Below are positions 57,745 to 64,000 of a stretch of 64,000 bases of DNA, piece by piece. Made by a program: the position numbers and the translations under genes. This stretch comes from Mesorhizobium sp. M1D.F.Ca.ET.043.01.1.1 (GTDB lineage: Bacteria; Pseudomonadota; Alphaproteobacteria; Rhizobiales; Rhizobiaceae), in contig NZ_CP034444.1 of the NCBI RefSeq assembly GCF_003952385.1, forward strand, positions 992,001 through 1,056,000, read 5' to 3'. The notes beneath the pieces were generated by a model, which ran no database searches, was not told where the DNA came from, and was given only the letters and a program-made list of their open reading frames with translations. Position 1 is the first letter of the stretch. Each line of letters starts with the position of its first letter.

Positions 57745-59883
57745 ATGCCCGTCGCTCATGTCAAGGCTGGTTCGGCCGCAGGCAAGCGGAAAGCAATCCG
57801 TATTGGCCCGGCCCGGCGAATAGCCGAGGAACTGCGCGCGCAGAACGAACGCTTTTCGGCCGCCGTCGAGAACATGTCGCATGGCCTGTGCATGTTCGAC
57901 GCCGAAGAGCGGATGATCATCTGCAACCGCAACTATATCGACCTCTTCCGCCTCGACGCCAAGGTGATGAAGCCCGGCATCGGCTTCTTCGACATCCTGC
58001 AGCACAGTGTCGATATCGGCATCGCCTCGCAAAGTGCTGCGGAACTCTATGCCGTCCGCAAGCCCTATATCGACGGCGCGAAGCCCTCGACCTATGAGGA
58101 GACGCTGGCGGACGGGCGCATCATCGTCATCTCGCACCGGCCGCTCGCCTCCGGCGGCTGGGTGTCGATCTATGAGGACGTGACCGTGCAGCGGCGCGCC
58201 GAAGAGGATCTGAAGGAGCAGCACCGCCGCTTCGACGCCGCTTTGGCCAACATGTCGCAAGGCCTGCTGATGTATGACGCCGACGGCAAGATGATCGTGC
58301 GCAATCAGCGCTTCCTGGAGCTTTACAAAGTCGCCGCGGCGGATTTCCCGTTTGGGACGACGCACCGCGACGCGCTCGAACGATTGCTGGAGCTCGGCAT
58401 CTATACCAAGCTCGACGTCGACAGCGAAGTCGGCAAGACCGAGGCCTGCCTGCAGGCGGGCAAGATGCATTCGACTTACCGCTATCTTTCCGACGGCAGG
58501 ACGTTCCTCGTCGTGCGCCAGCCGATGGGCGGCGGCTGGGTGGTGACTTTCGACGACGTCACCGAGCGTCGCCGCACCGAGGAGCGCATGACGCACCTTG
58601 CGCATCACGACACGCTGACCAACCTGCCCAACCGTTCGATGTTCCGCGAACGGCTCGACCAGGCGCTGAGCGAGGCCAAGGGCGCGCCGCTGGCGATCGT
58701 CTCGCTCGACCTCGACCGCTTCAAGGCGGTCAACGACACCTTCGGACATCCGGCCGGCGATTGGCTGCTGAAATGCGTGGCCGGGCGCCTGCAGCGCTGC
58801 CTGCGCAGCGAGAAGGACGTGGTGGCGCGATTCGGCGGCGACGAATTCGCCATCATCCAGTCCAATATCAAGGGCACCGCCGATGCCGAAAAGCTTGCCA
58901 AGCGCATTATCGAGGTGATCGGCAGGCCTTATCGCGACAAGGGCCGGGAGATGCATGTCGGCGTCAGCCTCGGCATCGCGCTCTATCCCGCAGACGGGCA
59001 GGATGCCGACACGCTGCTCACCAATGCCGACATGGCGCTCTACCGGGGCAAGAGCGAAGGGCGCAACATCTATCGTTTCTTCGAGCCGGGCATGGACGCC
59101 ATGGTGCGGGAGCGCCGGGCGCTCGAGGCCGATCTCGAAGCCGCGCTCCCCAGGCGCGAGTTCGAACTGGACTACCAGCCGATCCTCGACATCGCTTCGG
59201 GCGACGTCGTCGGCGCCGAAGCGCTGATGCGCTGGCGCTCGCCCTCGCGCGGGCGGGTATCGCCGGAGGATTTCATCGCGGCGGCCGAGGAAACAGGCCT
59301 GATCGTGCAACTCGGCGACTGGGCGCTGCGCAAGGCCTGCGGCGTGGCGGTGGGCTGGCCGCAGGAGATGCGCATGGCGGTCAACGTCTCGGCGGCCCAG
59401 ATCAAGAGCGGCGGTTTCGCCCGCAGCGTCATCTCGGCGCTTGCCTTTTCCGGCCTGCCAGCCAGCCGGCTGGAACTCGAAATCACCGAAACGGTGATGA
59501 TGGATGAGAGCGATACGGTGCTGAGGACGCTCGGCCATTTGCGCGGGCTCGGCATCCGCATCGCGCTCGACGATTTCGGCACCGGCTATTCCTCGCTCGG
59601 CTATCTGCGGCGCTTCCCGGTCGACAAGATCAAGATCGACCGCTCGTTCATCCGCGACCTCGACAGGCGCGAGACCGCGGCGATCGTGCGCACCGTGATC
59701 GGCCTTGGCGCGGAGCTCGGCATCACCGTCACCGCCGAAGGCGTCGAGACCGAGGAACAGCTCGGCATGCTGCGCAAGGCCGGCTGCGGCGAGGCGCAAG
59801 GCTATCTGATCGGCGTGCCGGCCAAGGCCTCGGAGATGACCCGGCTGCTGCGTTCGCAGGCGCAGCTGCGCCGGTCCGGCTGA
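57745..59883 (+). CDS. PAS-PAS-GGDEF-EAL c-di-GMP signalling protein
   Basis: The 712-residue cytoplasmic protein has two PAS-7-type domains (RFSAAVENMSHGLCMFDAEE from about residue 36 and RFDAALANMSQGLLMYDADG from about 162), GGDEF (FGGDEF, about 362-367) and EAL (AEALMRW, about 489). Motifs LDDFGTGYSSLGYLRRFPVD and VTAEGVETEEQL complete the EAL site. The I-site before GGDEF reads SEKD rather than RxxD, so feedback inhibition is doubtful. No membrane helix is seen. A TTAACC (57692-57697) half-site of CtrA type lies upstream. Confidence 0.93.
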   Translation: MPVAHVKAGSAAGKRKAIRIGPARRIAEELRAQNERFSAAVENMSHGLCMFDAEERMIICNRNYIDLFRLDAKVMKPGIGFFDILQHSVDIGIASQSAAELYAVRKPYIDGAKPSTYEETLADGRIIVISHRPLASGGWVSIYEDVTVQRRAEEDLKEQHRRFDAALANMSQGLLMYDADGKMIVRNQRFLELYKVAAADFPFGTTHRDALERLLELGIYTKLDVDSEVGKTEACLQAGKMHSTYRYLSDGRTFLVVRQPMGGGWVVTFDDVTERRRTEERMTHLAHHDTLTNLPNRSMFRERLDQALSEAKGAPLAIVSLDLDRFKAVNDTFGHPAGDWLLKCVAGRLQRCLRSEKDVVARFGGDEFAIIQSNIKGTADAEKLAKRIIEVIGRPYRDKGREMHVGVSLGIALYPADGQDADTLLTNADMALYRGKSEGRNIYRFFEPGMDAMVRERRALEADLEAALPRREFELDYQPILDIASGDVVGAEALMRWRSPSRGRVSPEDFIAAAEETGLIVQLGDWALRKACGVAVGWPQEMRMAVNVSAAQIKSGGFARSVISALAFSGLPASRLELEITETVMMDESDTVLRTLGHLRGLGIRIALDDFGTGYSSLGYLRRFPVDKIKIDRSFIRDLDRRETAAIVRTVIGLGAELGITVTAEGVETEEQLGMLRKAGCGEAQGYLIGVPAKASEMTRLLRSQAQLRRSG

Positions 59884-59905
59884 CGGCGGAGATTTCCGTA
59901 GCCCG

Positions 59906-60823
59906 TCAGCGCAGCGTCTCGATATATTTCTCGTGGAAGCTCACATAGCCGGACTCGACCACCTTGAGATGTCGCGCGATCAGCCGATGGAACGCCGGCA
60001 GTTGGTGGAATGGCACGCCGGGATAGGCGTGATGCTCGGCATGGTAAGGCATGTTCCAGGCGAGCTTGCGCACCAGCCAGTTGGTCAGCGTCGTCCTGGT
60101 GTTTTCCAGCATGTTGGCAACGAAGGGGCAGCGGCCATGTTCGGCCAGCAGGTAAAGCCTGAGGAAGGGCTGCCCGAGCAGCGCCGGCACGATCCAGACG
60201 TAGAGCAGCACGGTTGCCTTGAACCAGACGGCTAGCCCGAGGACCACGACATAGAAGGCGATCATTGCCCGCGCCTCGGCCTTGACCTTCGGCAGGCCCT
60301 TCGGCGGCACATAGCTGTCGCGGCAGCGGCCAATCGCATTGGTGTAGAGCGTCTTGAGATGCCCCCACCACACCGGCAGGCCCGAGACGTGGACAATGTA
60401 CTGCCGCAAGGTCTCCGGCTTCGGGAAGGCCAATTCCGGATCGTTCTGCGGATCCTGGGTGAAGCGGTGATGGGCGAAGTGAAAATAGCGGAACCAGTCG
60501 GCGGGCAGGGCGATCGCTAGGCTGCAGAGCCGAGCGACGGCATCGTTCAGCCACTGCGTCTCGAACGCCGTCCTATGCACGGTCTCATGCAGCAGCGTGA
60601 ACAGGAACACGATCAATATCCCCTGCGGCAGCATCAGGAGAGGCCAGAACGGCATCTTGGCCGCGATCAGGGTTCCGAGGACGACGATGGCGCCGAGATG
60701 GGCGGCGAACTGGATGACGCCCGGCGCATCCGACTTGCCGGTCAGGCGGCCGCGTTCCTCGTTGGTCAGCGAGGCGATGATTTCGCGGTGGTCCACGGGT
60801 TCGGCGCGGTCGATTGCGTTCAT
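59906..60823 (-). CDS. Membrane fatty acid desaturase family protein
   Basis: The 305-residue protein has the three histidine boxes of membrane desaturases/hydroxylases: HETVH (H79-H83), HFAHHRFTQDPQNDPE (H115-H119 and following) and HAEHH (H261-H265). About four membrane helices are seen (residues about 40-78 and 185-230). These bind two irons and insert a double bond or hydroxyl group in acyl chains. It is divergent from a LysR gene whose gap holds a palindromic operator, so LysR control is likely. ATG 60823 is used; the upstream TTG adds seven residues. Confidence 0.88.
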   Translation of the reverse strand: MNAIDRAEPVDHREIIASLTNEERGRLTGKSDAPGVIQFAAHLGAIVVLGTLIAAKMPFWPLLMLPQGILIVFLFTLLHETVHRTAFETQWLNDAVARLCSLAIALPADWFRYFHFAHHRFTQDPQNDPELAFPKPETLRQYIVHVSGLPVWWGHLKTLYTNAIGRCRDSYVPPKGLPKVKAEARAMIAFYVVVLGLAVWFKATVLLYVWIVPALLGQPFLRLYLLAEHGRCPFVANMLENTRTTLTNWLVRKLAWNMPYHAEHHAYPGVPFHQLPAFHRLIARHLKVVESGYVSFHEKYIETLR

Positions 60824-60878
60824 GAAGCCAACATACTTCAGCAAGAAACCTTTCGAAAAACGAGGATTTCTGTAAAAT

Positions 60879-60897
60879 AGATAAGCTTACCTTATCT
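60879..60897. promoter_or_regulatory. Palindromic LysR-type operator
   Basis: AGATAAG-CTTAC-CTTATCT is a perfect 7-5-7 palindrome and contains a T-N11-A core (60882-60894). It lies 11 bases before the LysR start and in the 85-base gap shared with the desaturase, suggesting autoregulation and control of the desaturase. Confidence 0.65.
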
Positions 60898-60908
60898 TTT
60901 GGATCGCC

Positions 60909-61823
60909 ATGGTCGCACTTCCATCGCTCAGGGGACTTCAAGCCTTCGAGGCAGCGGCGCGCACCGGCAGCTTTGCCGCGGCGGCGGAAGAGCTGTCGGT
61001 TTCGGCGGCCGCCGTCAGCCAGCTCATCCGCACCGTCGAAGAGCAGATGGGGCGAAAACTGTTCCACCGCGTCAACCGCCGCGTCGTGCTCACCGAAGCC
61101 GGCGTCGAAATGCTGCCCAGGCTCACCATGGCCTTCCGCGAGATCGGCAGCGTCGCGCGCGATGTCGGCGGCGATGCGTTCCGGCCAAGGCTCGTCATCT
61201 CGGTGCCGCCTTCGATGGCGATGGGCTGGCTTTCGGAACGCCTCGCCGGCTTTGTCGCCGGCCACGGCGCCGCGGACATCTCGCTCAGAGGCGAGGACGA
61301 CCCGGTGCCATTCGACCATGAGCTGATCGATATCCGGCTTTCCTACGGCCCGCATTATCGCGAGCACCCGACCGAAGAGATCGTCCATGACGCGGTCTAT
61401 CCGATCTGCGCGCCGGGTCTGGCCGGCGCAATCCGGCCGGAAAGCCTCGCAGGCCTGCCGCTGATCCACACCGACTGGGGACCGACCGGCGCCTCCTTTC
61501 CATCCTGGCGCAACTGGTTCGAGGCGGCGGGCATCGAGCCAGGGCGCACGGCGCAGCGCGGCCTTTCCGCCAACTCGTCGCGGGCAGCACTCGACCTCGC
61601 CATATCGGGGCTCGGCGTGGCGCTGGCGCAAGGCATTTATTGTGCCCAGGCGCTGGAAGACGGCAGGCTTGTGCGGCCGATCGCCCGGGCGTTGGACCTG
61701 CGCCAGCCCTACTGCCTGACGATCCCCGAGCGCAGCGCGAGGCGCGATGTGGTGGCGGCGTTCCGCCAATGGCTGATTGCGGAATGCGTGCGCGCCGTCA
61801 GGTCTCCGGCGCTGATCGCCTAG
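60909..61823 (+). CDS. LysR family transcriptional regulator (GcvA-like)
   Basis: The 304-residue protein has the GcvA-type N-terminus PSLRGLQAFEAAARTGSFAAAAEELSVSAAAVSQLIRTVEEQMG, described by its ends PSLRGLQAFE and SQLIRTVEEQMG (residues 5-48). Its effector domain starts about residue 93. It is divergent from a fatty acid desaturase and probably controls it through the palindrome in the shared region. Its stop codon TAG is the first base set of a dispersed repeat element, so the repeat lies directly downstream. Confidence 0.9.
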   Translation: MVALPSLRGLQAFEAAARTGSFAAAAEELSVSAAAVSQLIRTVEEQMGRKLFHRVNRRVVLTEAGVEMLPRLTMAFREIGSVARDVGGDAFRPRLVISVPPSMAMGWLSERLAGFVAGHGAADISLRGEDDPVPFDHELIDIRLSYGPHYREHPTEEIVHDAVYPICAPGLAGAIRPESLAGLPLIHTDWGPTGASFPSWRNWFEAAGIEPGRTAQRGLSANSSRAALDLAISGLGVALAQGIYCAQALEDGRLVRPIARALDLRQPYCLTIPERSARRDVVAAFRQWLIAECVRAVRSPALIA

Positions 61824-61920
61824 AGCGTTTCAGCGATTCATAGAATCGCCGAACCGCTCTAAGTATTTGTTTTTGCGCAATTCCGGACGGAAAACCGTTA
61901 CACACTTTTCCTGGAATTGC
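61822..61920 (+). repeat. Composite dispersed repeat element
   Basis: A hairpin AGAGCG...GCGATTC-ATA-GAATCGC...CGCTCT (61822-61860) is followed by AAGTATTTGTTTTTG and the 45-bp GCAATTCC...GGAATTGC palindrome (61876-61920). The first hairpin plus linker recur on the minus strand at 39268-39305, and the palindrome recurs at 11971-12123 and 51704-51748. Confidence 0.8.
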
Positions 61921-61928
61921 TCTAGCAG

Positions 61929-62201
61929 TCAGAGATGTCCCGCCAGCGCCGCGACCATGTCCTTGCTGGTGGCGACAGGCACGATCTCGAACTCCACCAG
62001 ATCGGCCCATTCGACGACCCAGCGCTGCAGCAGCGTGACGTCATCGGCCTCCACCAGCATGAAGCAGCGGCCCATGTCCCCGGCGATCCAGCTGTGGTGC
62101 ACGACGAGCTCGTCCAGCTTCAGCCGGCCCTTGTCGCGGAAGCGGCGGTAGATCTCCTTGCGATCGCAGCCGGCAAAATCCTCGATCACGAAAAACAGCA
62201 T
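61929..62201 (-). CDS. DUF3303-like small protein
   Basis: The 90-residue protein begins MLFFVIEDFAGCDRKEIYRR and includes VVHHSWIAGDMGRCFMLVEA and LVEFEIVPVATSKDMVA. This fits the short DUF3303-type ferredoxin-like family of unknown role. GAGG lies seven bases before the ATG at 62201; the ORF extends further upstream but the added residues are not conserved. It precedes the RimK-like gene on the other side of a simple-repeat palindrome. Confidence 0.7.
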   Translation of the reverse strand: MLFFVIEDFAGCDRKEIYRRFRDKGRLKLDELVVHHSWIAGDMGRCFMLVEADDVTLLQRWVVEWADLVEFEIVPVATSKDMVAALAGHL

Positions 62202-62225
62202 TCTTTGCCTCAGTTCGAACGACCG

Positions 62226-62337
62226 GGAATTGGGGAACTGGAGAACTGAAGAATTGGAGCAGTTAGGGGTGCGATCAGCCCTCACTTCATCAGTTTATCA
62301 GTTCTTCAATTGCTCAATTCCCCAGTTCCTCAATTCC
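62226..62337. repeat. Imperfect inverted simple repeat of GAATTG/GAACTG units
   Basis: GGGAATTGGGGAACTGGAGA and on to GAATTGGAGCAG (about 62226-62260) is echoed in reverse by CAGTTCTTCAATTGCTCAAT and on to CTCAATTCC (about 62300-62337). Both are built from near-tandem GGAATTG/GGAACTG words. The fragment lies between two minus-strand genes, 62201 and 62347. Confidence 0.65.
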
Positions 62338-62346
62338 GCTTGTCCG

Positions 62347-63810
62347 CTACTTATCCGGCCGTTCCAGGCGCTCCAGGAACCATTGCGTCAGCCGCACCCA
62401 GAGCTCGTCCTTCTCGCCGGAATCCTCCCAGCCATGGTCGAGATTGGGATTGTCGTTGACCTCGATGACGAAGACGCCGTCCTTGGTCTCCTTGAGGTCG
62501 ACGCCGTAGAGCCCGTCGCCGATGCATTTTGCCGCCTTGACCGCGGTTTCCACGACATGCGGCGGCGTCTGCTTCAGCGTGAAGGTCTTTATGCCGCCCT
62601 GGTCGGGCTTGCCATTGGCCTTGTGGTTGACGATCTGCCAGTGCTTCTTGGCCATCAGGTAATGCACCGCAAACAGCGGCTGGCCGCCGAGCACGCCGAC
62701 GCGCCAGTCATATTCGGTCGGGATGAACTTCTGCGCGATGAGGAGGTCGGAATCCTCCAGCCACTCGGTCGCGAGCTTGGTGAGCTCGGCCAGGTTCTCG
62801 CATTTCTTGACGCCGCGCGAGAAAGAGGAATCCGGGATCTTCAGCACCAGCGGGAAGCCCAGCGTCTGCGCCGCGACTTCGAGATCCGAGGTGCCGGCGA
62901 TCATCACGGTCGGCGGCACGGGCACCTTGTTGTAGGTCATCAGCTCGTTGAGATAGACCTTGTTGGTGCAGCGGATCATCGACAGCGGGTCGTCGATCAC
63001 CGGCATGCCTTCCTGCTGGGCGCGGCGCGCGAAGCGGTAGGTGTGGTTGGAGATCGACGTCGTCTCGCGGATGAACAGCGCGTCGTAGTTGGCGAGCTTG
63101 GCGAGATCCTTCCTGGTGATCGGCTCGACCTCGACGCCCATCTTTTCGGCGATCCTCGCCCAGTAGCGCAGCGAGGAAATCTCCGACGGCGGCAGTTCCT
63201 CGTGCGGATCGACCAGCGTCGCAAAGGTATAGCGCGCCGGCGTGCGGCCCTTGGTGTCGCGCCATTCGCGGTTGGTGTAGGTCTCCAGGCACTGCAGGAA
63301 GGAGGCCTCCTCCTCGTCGTTCATGCGGGCGAGCGGCAGGAAGCCGATCTTGCGAATCGAGGCCCATTCGGCGCTGTCCTTGATATGGACCTCCAGCGCC
63401 GGGGCGCGGAACCAGTCGAACAGGAGCTTGGTGAAGCGATCCCACACTTTCGACGGCCCGATGCCGAAGAAGACCGCGACCTTCGACGGGAAGGTGCCGC
63501 CGAGATCCTTGCGGCATTTGTTGAGTGCGAGCTCAAGTTCCGGCAGCGCATGCTCGTAGAGCTTGCGCTCCGAGAGATCGATCATGGTCTCGACGGTCGG
63601 GATCACCTTGTGGCCGCGCGAGCCGGCAAGCAGCGAAGCATAGTAGCCGCGGCTCTGGTAGCCGTAATTGTTCGACAGGTTGATCACTTTCGGCCGCTGG
63701 CCGCGAAACAGCGCCGGGTGCGCGAGATAGTCGCGGTTGGTGATGATCTTGTGCGGCGTCGCCACCTGGTCGAGATCGTTCTGCCTGCCTGTAAGGATGA
63801 CCCAGGTCAT
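62347..63810 (-). CDS. RimK-like ATP-grasp ligase with RLAN N-terminal domain
   Basis: The 487-residue protein has an N-terminal RimK-like (RLAN) domain (VILTGRQNDLDQVATPHKII, LSNNYGYQSRGYYASLLAGS) and a C-terminal ATP-grasp domain (PLVLKIPDSSFSRGVKK, AQKFIPTEYDWRVGVLGGQ, VIEVNDNPNLDHGWED). The final metal site is EVNDNPN. Such enzymes form amide bonds, adding amino acids to peptides or small molecules. The ATG at 63810 begins MTWVILTGRQ. A C39-like peptidase gene lies four bases upstream on the same strand; together they belong to the RimK/C39-like neighbourhoods described by Iyer and co-workers in 2009. Confidence 0.87.
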   Translation of the reverse strand: MTWVILTGRQNDLDQVATPHKIITNRDYLAHPALFRGQRPKVINLSNNYGYQSRGYYASLLAGSRGHKVIPTVETMIDLSERKLYEHALPELELALNKCRKDLGGTFPSKVAVFFGIGPSKVWDRFTKLLFDWFRAPALEVHIKDSAEWASIRKIGFLPLARMNDEEEASFLQCLETYTNREWRDTKGRTPARYTFATLVDPHEELPPSEISSLRYWARIAEKMGVEVEPITRKDLAKLANYDALFIRETTSISNHTYRFARRAQQEGMPVIDDPLSMIRCTNKVYLNELMTYNKVPVPPTVMIAGTSDLEVAAQTLGFPLVLKIPDSSFSRGVKKCENLAELTKLATEWLEDSDLLIAQKFIPTEYDWRVGVLGGQPLFAVHYLMAKKHWQIVNHKANGKPDQGGIKTFTLKQTPPHVVETAVKAAKCIGDGLYGVDLKETKDGVFVIEVNDNPNLDHGWEDSGEKDELWVRLTQWFLERLERPDK

Positions 63811-63814
63811 TGTT

Positions 63815-64000
63815 TCAACGTTTTCCCAGAGTGATCGCGGCGCGCAAGCCGTCACGGCCGAACTGCGCCATATTCATGAAGATGCCGTAGGGCACGGGGA
63901 TGTTGGCGGCGTCGAGGATGGTCTCCTGCCTTTCGTCCTCGACCCAGGGATCGTGGATGAGAATATGGTCGCCGTCGTCGCCGATGGCGAGCACCCAATG
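63815..64000 (-). CDS. C39-like peptidase family protein, 3' part
   Basis: Only the last 61 codons are inside the window; the 5' part lies beyond position 64000. The visible sequence begins HWVLAIGDDGDHILIHDPWV and continues RQETILDAANIPVPYGIF and MAQFGRDGLRAAITLGKR. The His of HWVLAIG and the Asp of HDPWV fit the C39-like (papain-fold) catalytic His/Asp. The Cys would be upstream. The stop lies four bases before the RimK-like start, so both genes are in one operon. I infer a peptidase or transpeptidase acting with the ligase. Confidence 0.72.
   Translation of the reverse strand, partial: HWVLAIGDDGDHILIHDPWVEDERQETILDAANIPVPYGIFMNMAQFGRDGLRAAITLGKR

Noticed and set aside
57730..59799. 689-codon open frame on the minus strand over the PAS-GGDEF-EAL gene
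   Set aside because: It is a shadow frame of a high-GC gene; its sequence is a His/Asp/Arg-rich composition artefact with no domain pattern, while the plus frame has intact PAS, GGDEF and EAL motifs.
62158..63834. 558-codon plus-strand frame over the RimK-like gene
   Set aside because: Its sequence is repetitive Arg/Leu/Asp composition of a shadow frame; the minus frame shows ATP-grasp motifs.

Overview
The window is a dense, high-GC chromosomal segment of an alphaproteobacterium of the order Hyphomicrobiales (Rhizobiales), most likely Mesorhizobium or a close relative. This rests on recognisable housekeeping blocks (rpsF-rpsR-rplI, dnaB/radA/cvpA/purF, pss-psd, cysS, cimA), on typical rhizobial families (Rsm22-like, TIGR02301, LysM/Ala-Pro-rich proteins, RimK-like with a C39-like peptidase) and on many short palindromic intergenic repeats of the kind common in Mesorhizobium genomes. 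I found no tRNA, rRNA, insertion sequence, integrase or CRISPR array.

Layout. 1-11 kb: core information processing: the 3' part of rpsF, rpsR and rplI, then cfa, a ynfA-like gene, an Rsm22-like methyltransferase, dnaB, an atypical hypothetical gene, radA, cvpA, purF and an SDR gene. 11-18 kb: small accessory genes separated by palindromic repeats: a secreted lectin-like protein, a 74-aa protein, an OsmC remnant, a VOC protein, an S10-type serine carboxypeptidase, a SnoaL-like protein, a DMT exporter, a strong candidate small RNA, and a LysR/tautomerase divergent pair. 18-22 kb: phospholipid metabolism, with an Aas-like acyltransferase/acyl-ligase fusion convergent with pss-psd. 22-35 kb: SMP-30 protein, monooxygenase-like protein, an Atm1-type ABC exporter with its ArsR regulator, a LysM protein, a LOG-family hydrolase, a decayed binding-protein gene, a LysR/isomerase pair, an RraB-domain protein, membrane proteins, SDR, DoxX, and a TPR/MBL-fold pair. 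35-41 kb: a CHASE-like/PAS/GGDEF/EAL protein, a ZntB-like transporter, GST and RarD. 41-48 kb: a minus-strand run of DUF559, VOC, two GFA paralogues, prolyl aminopeptidase, cimA and a frameshifted gene, plus cysS upstream. 48-57 kb: SRAP, Nudix, TIGR02301, hypothetical exported proteins, dihydroorotase, YgfZ, an HD hydrolase, SDR, an AraC regulator and a PmtA-like methyltransferase. 57-64 kb: PAS-PAS-GGDEF-EAL, fatty acid desaturase with a divergent LysR, a DUF3303-like protein, RimK-like ATP-grasp and C39-like peptidase.

How the parts fit. Several genes act on membrane lipids (cfa, Aas-like, pss, psd, the PmtA-like methyltransferase, desaturase). Two composite GGDEF/EAL proteins suggest c-di-GMP control. 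Four LysR/AraC regulators stand beside probable single targets. The most interesting non-coding items are a candidate stress-controlled sRNA with a C-rich loop (about 16.76-16.85 kb), a hairpin that would hide the ribosome binding site of the lectin-like gene, and a family of dispersed palindromes whose stems covary between copies. The most interesting protein system is the RimK-like/C39-like pair cut by the right edge of the window. I did not find a large, obviously new defence or biosynthetic system.
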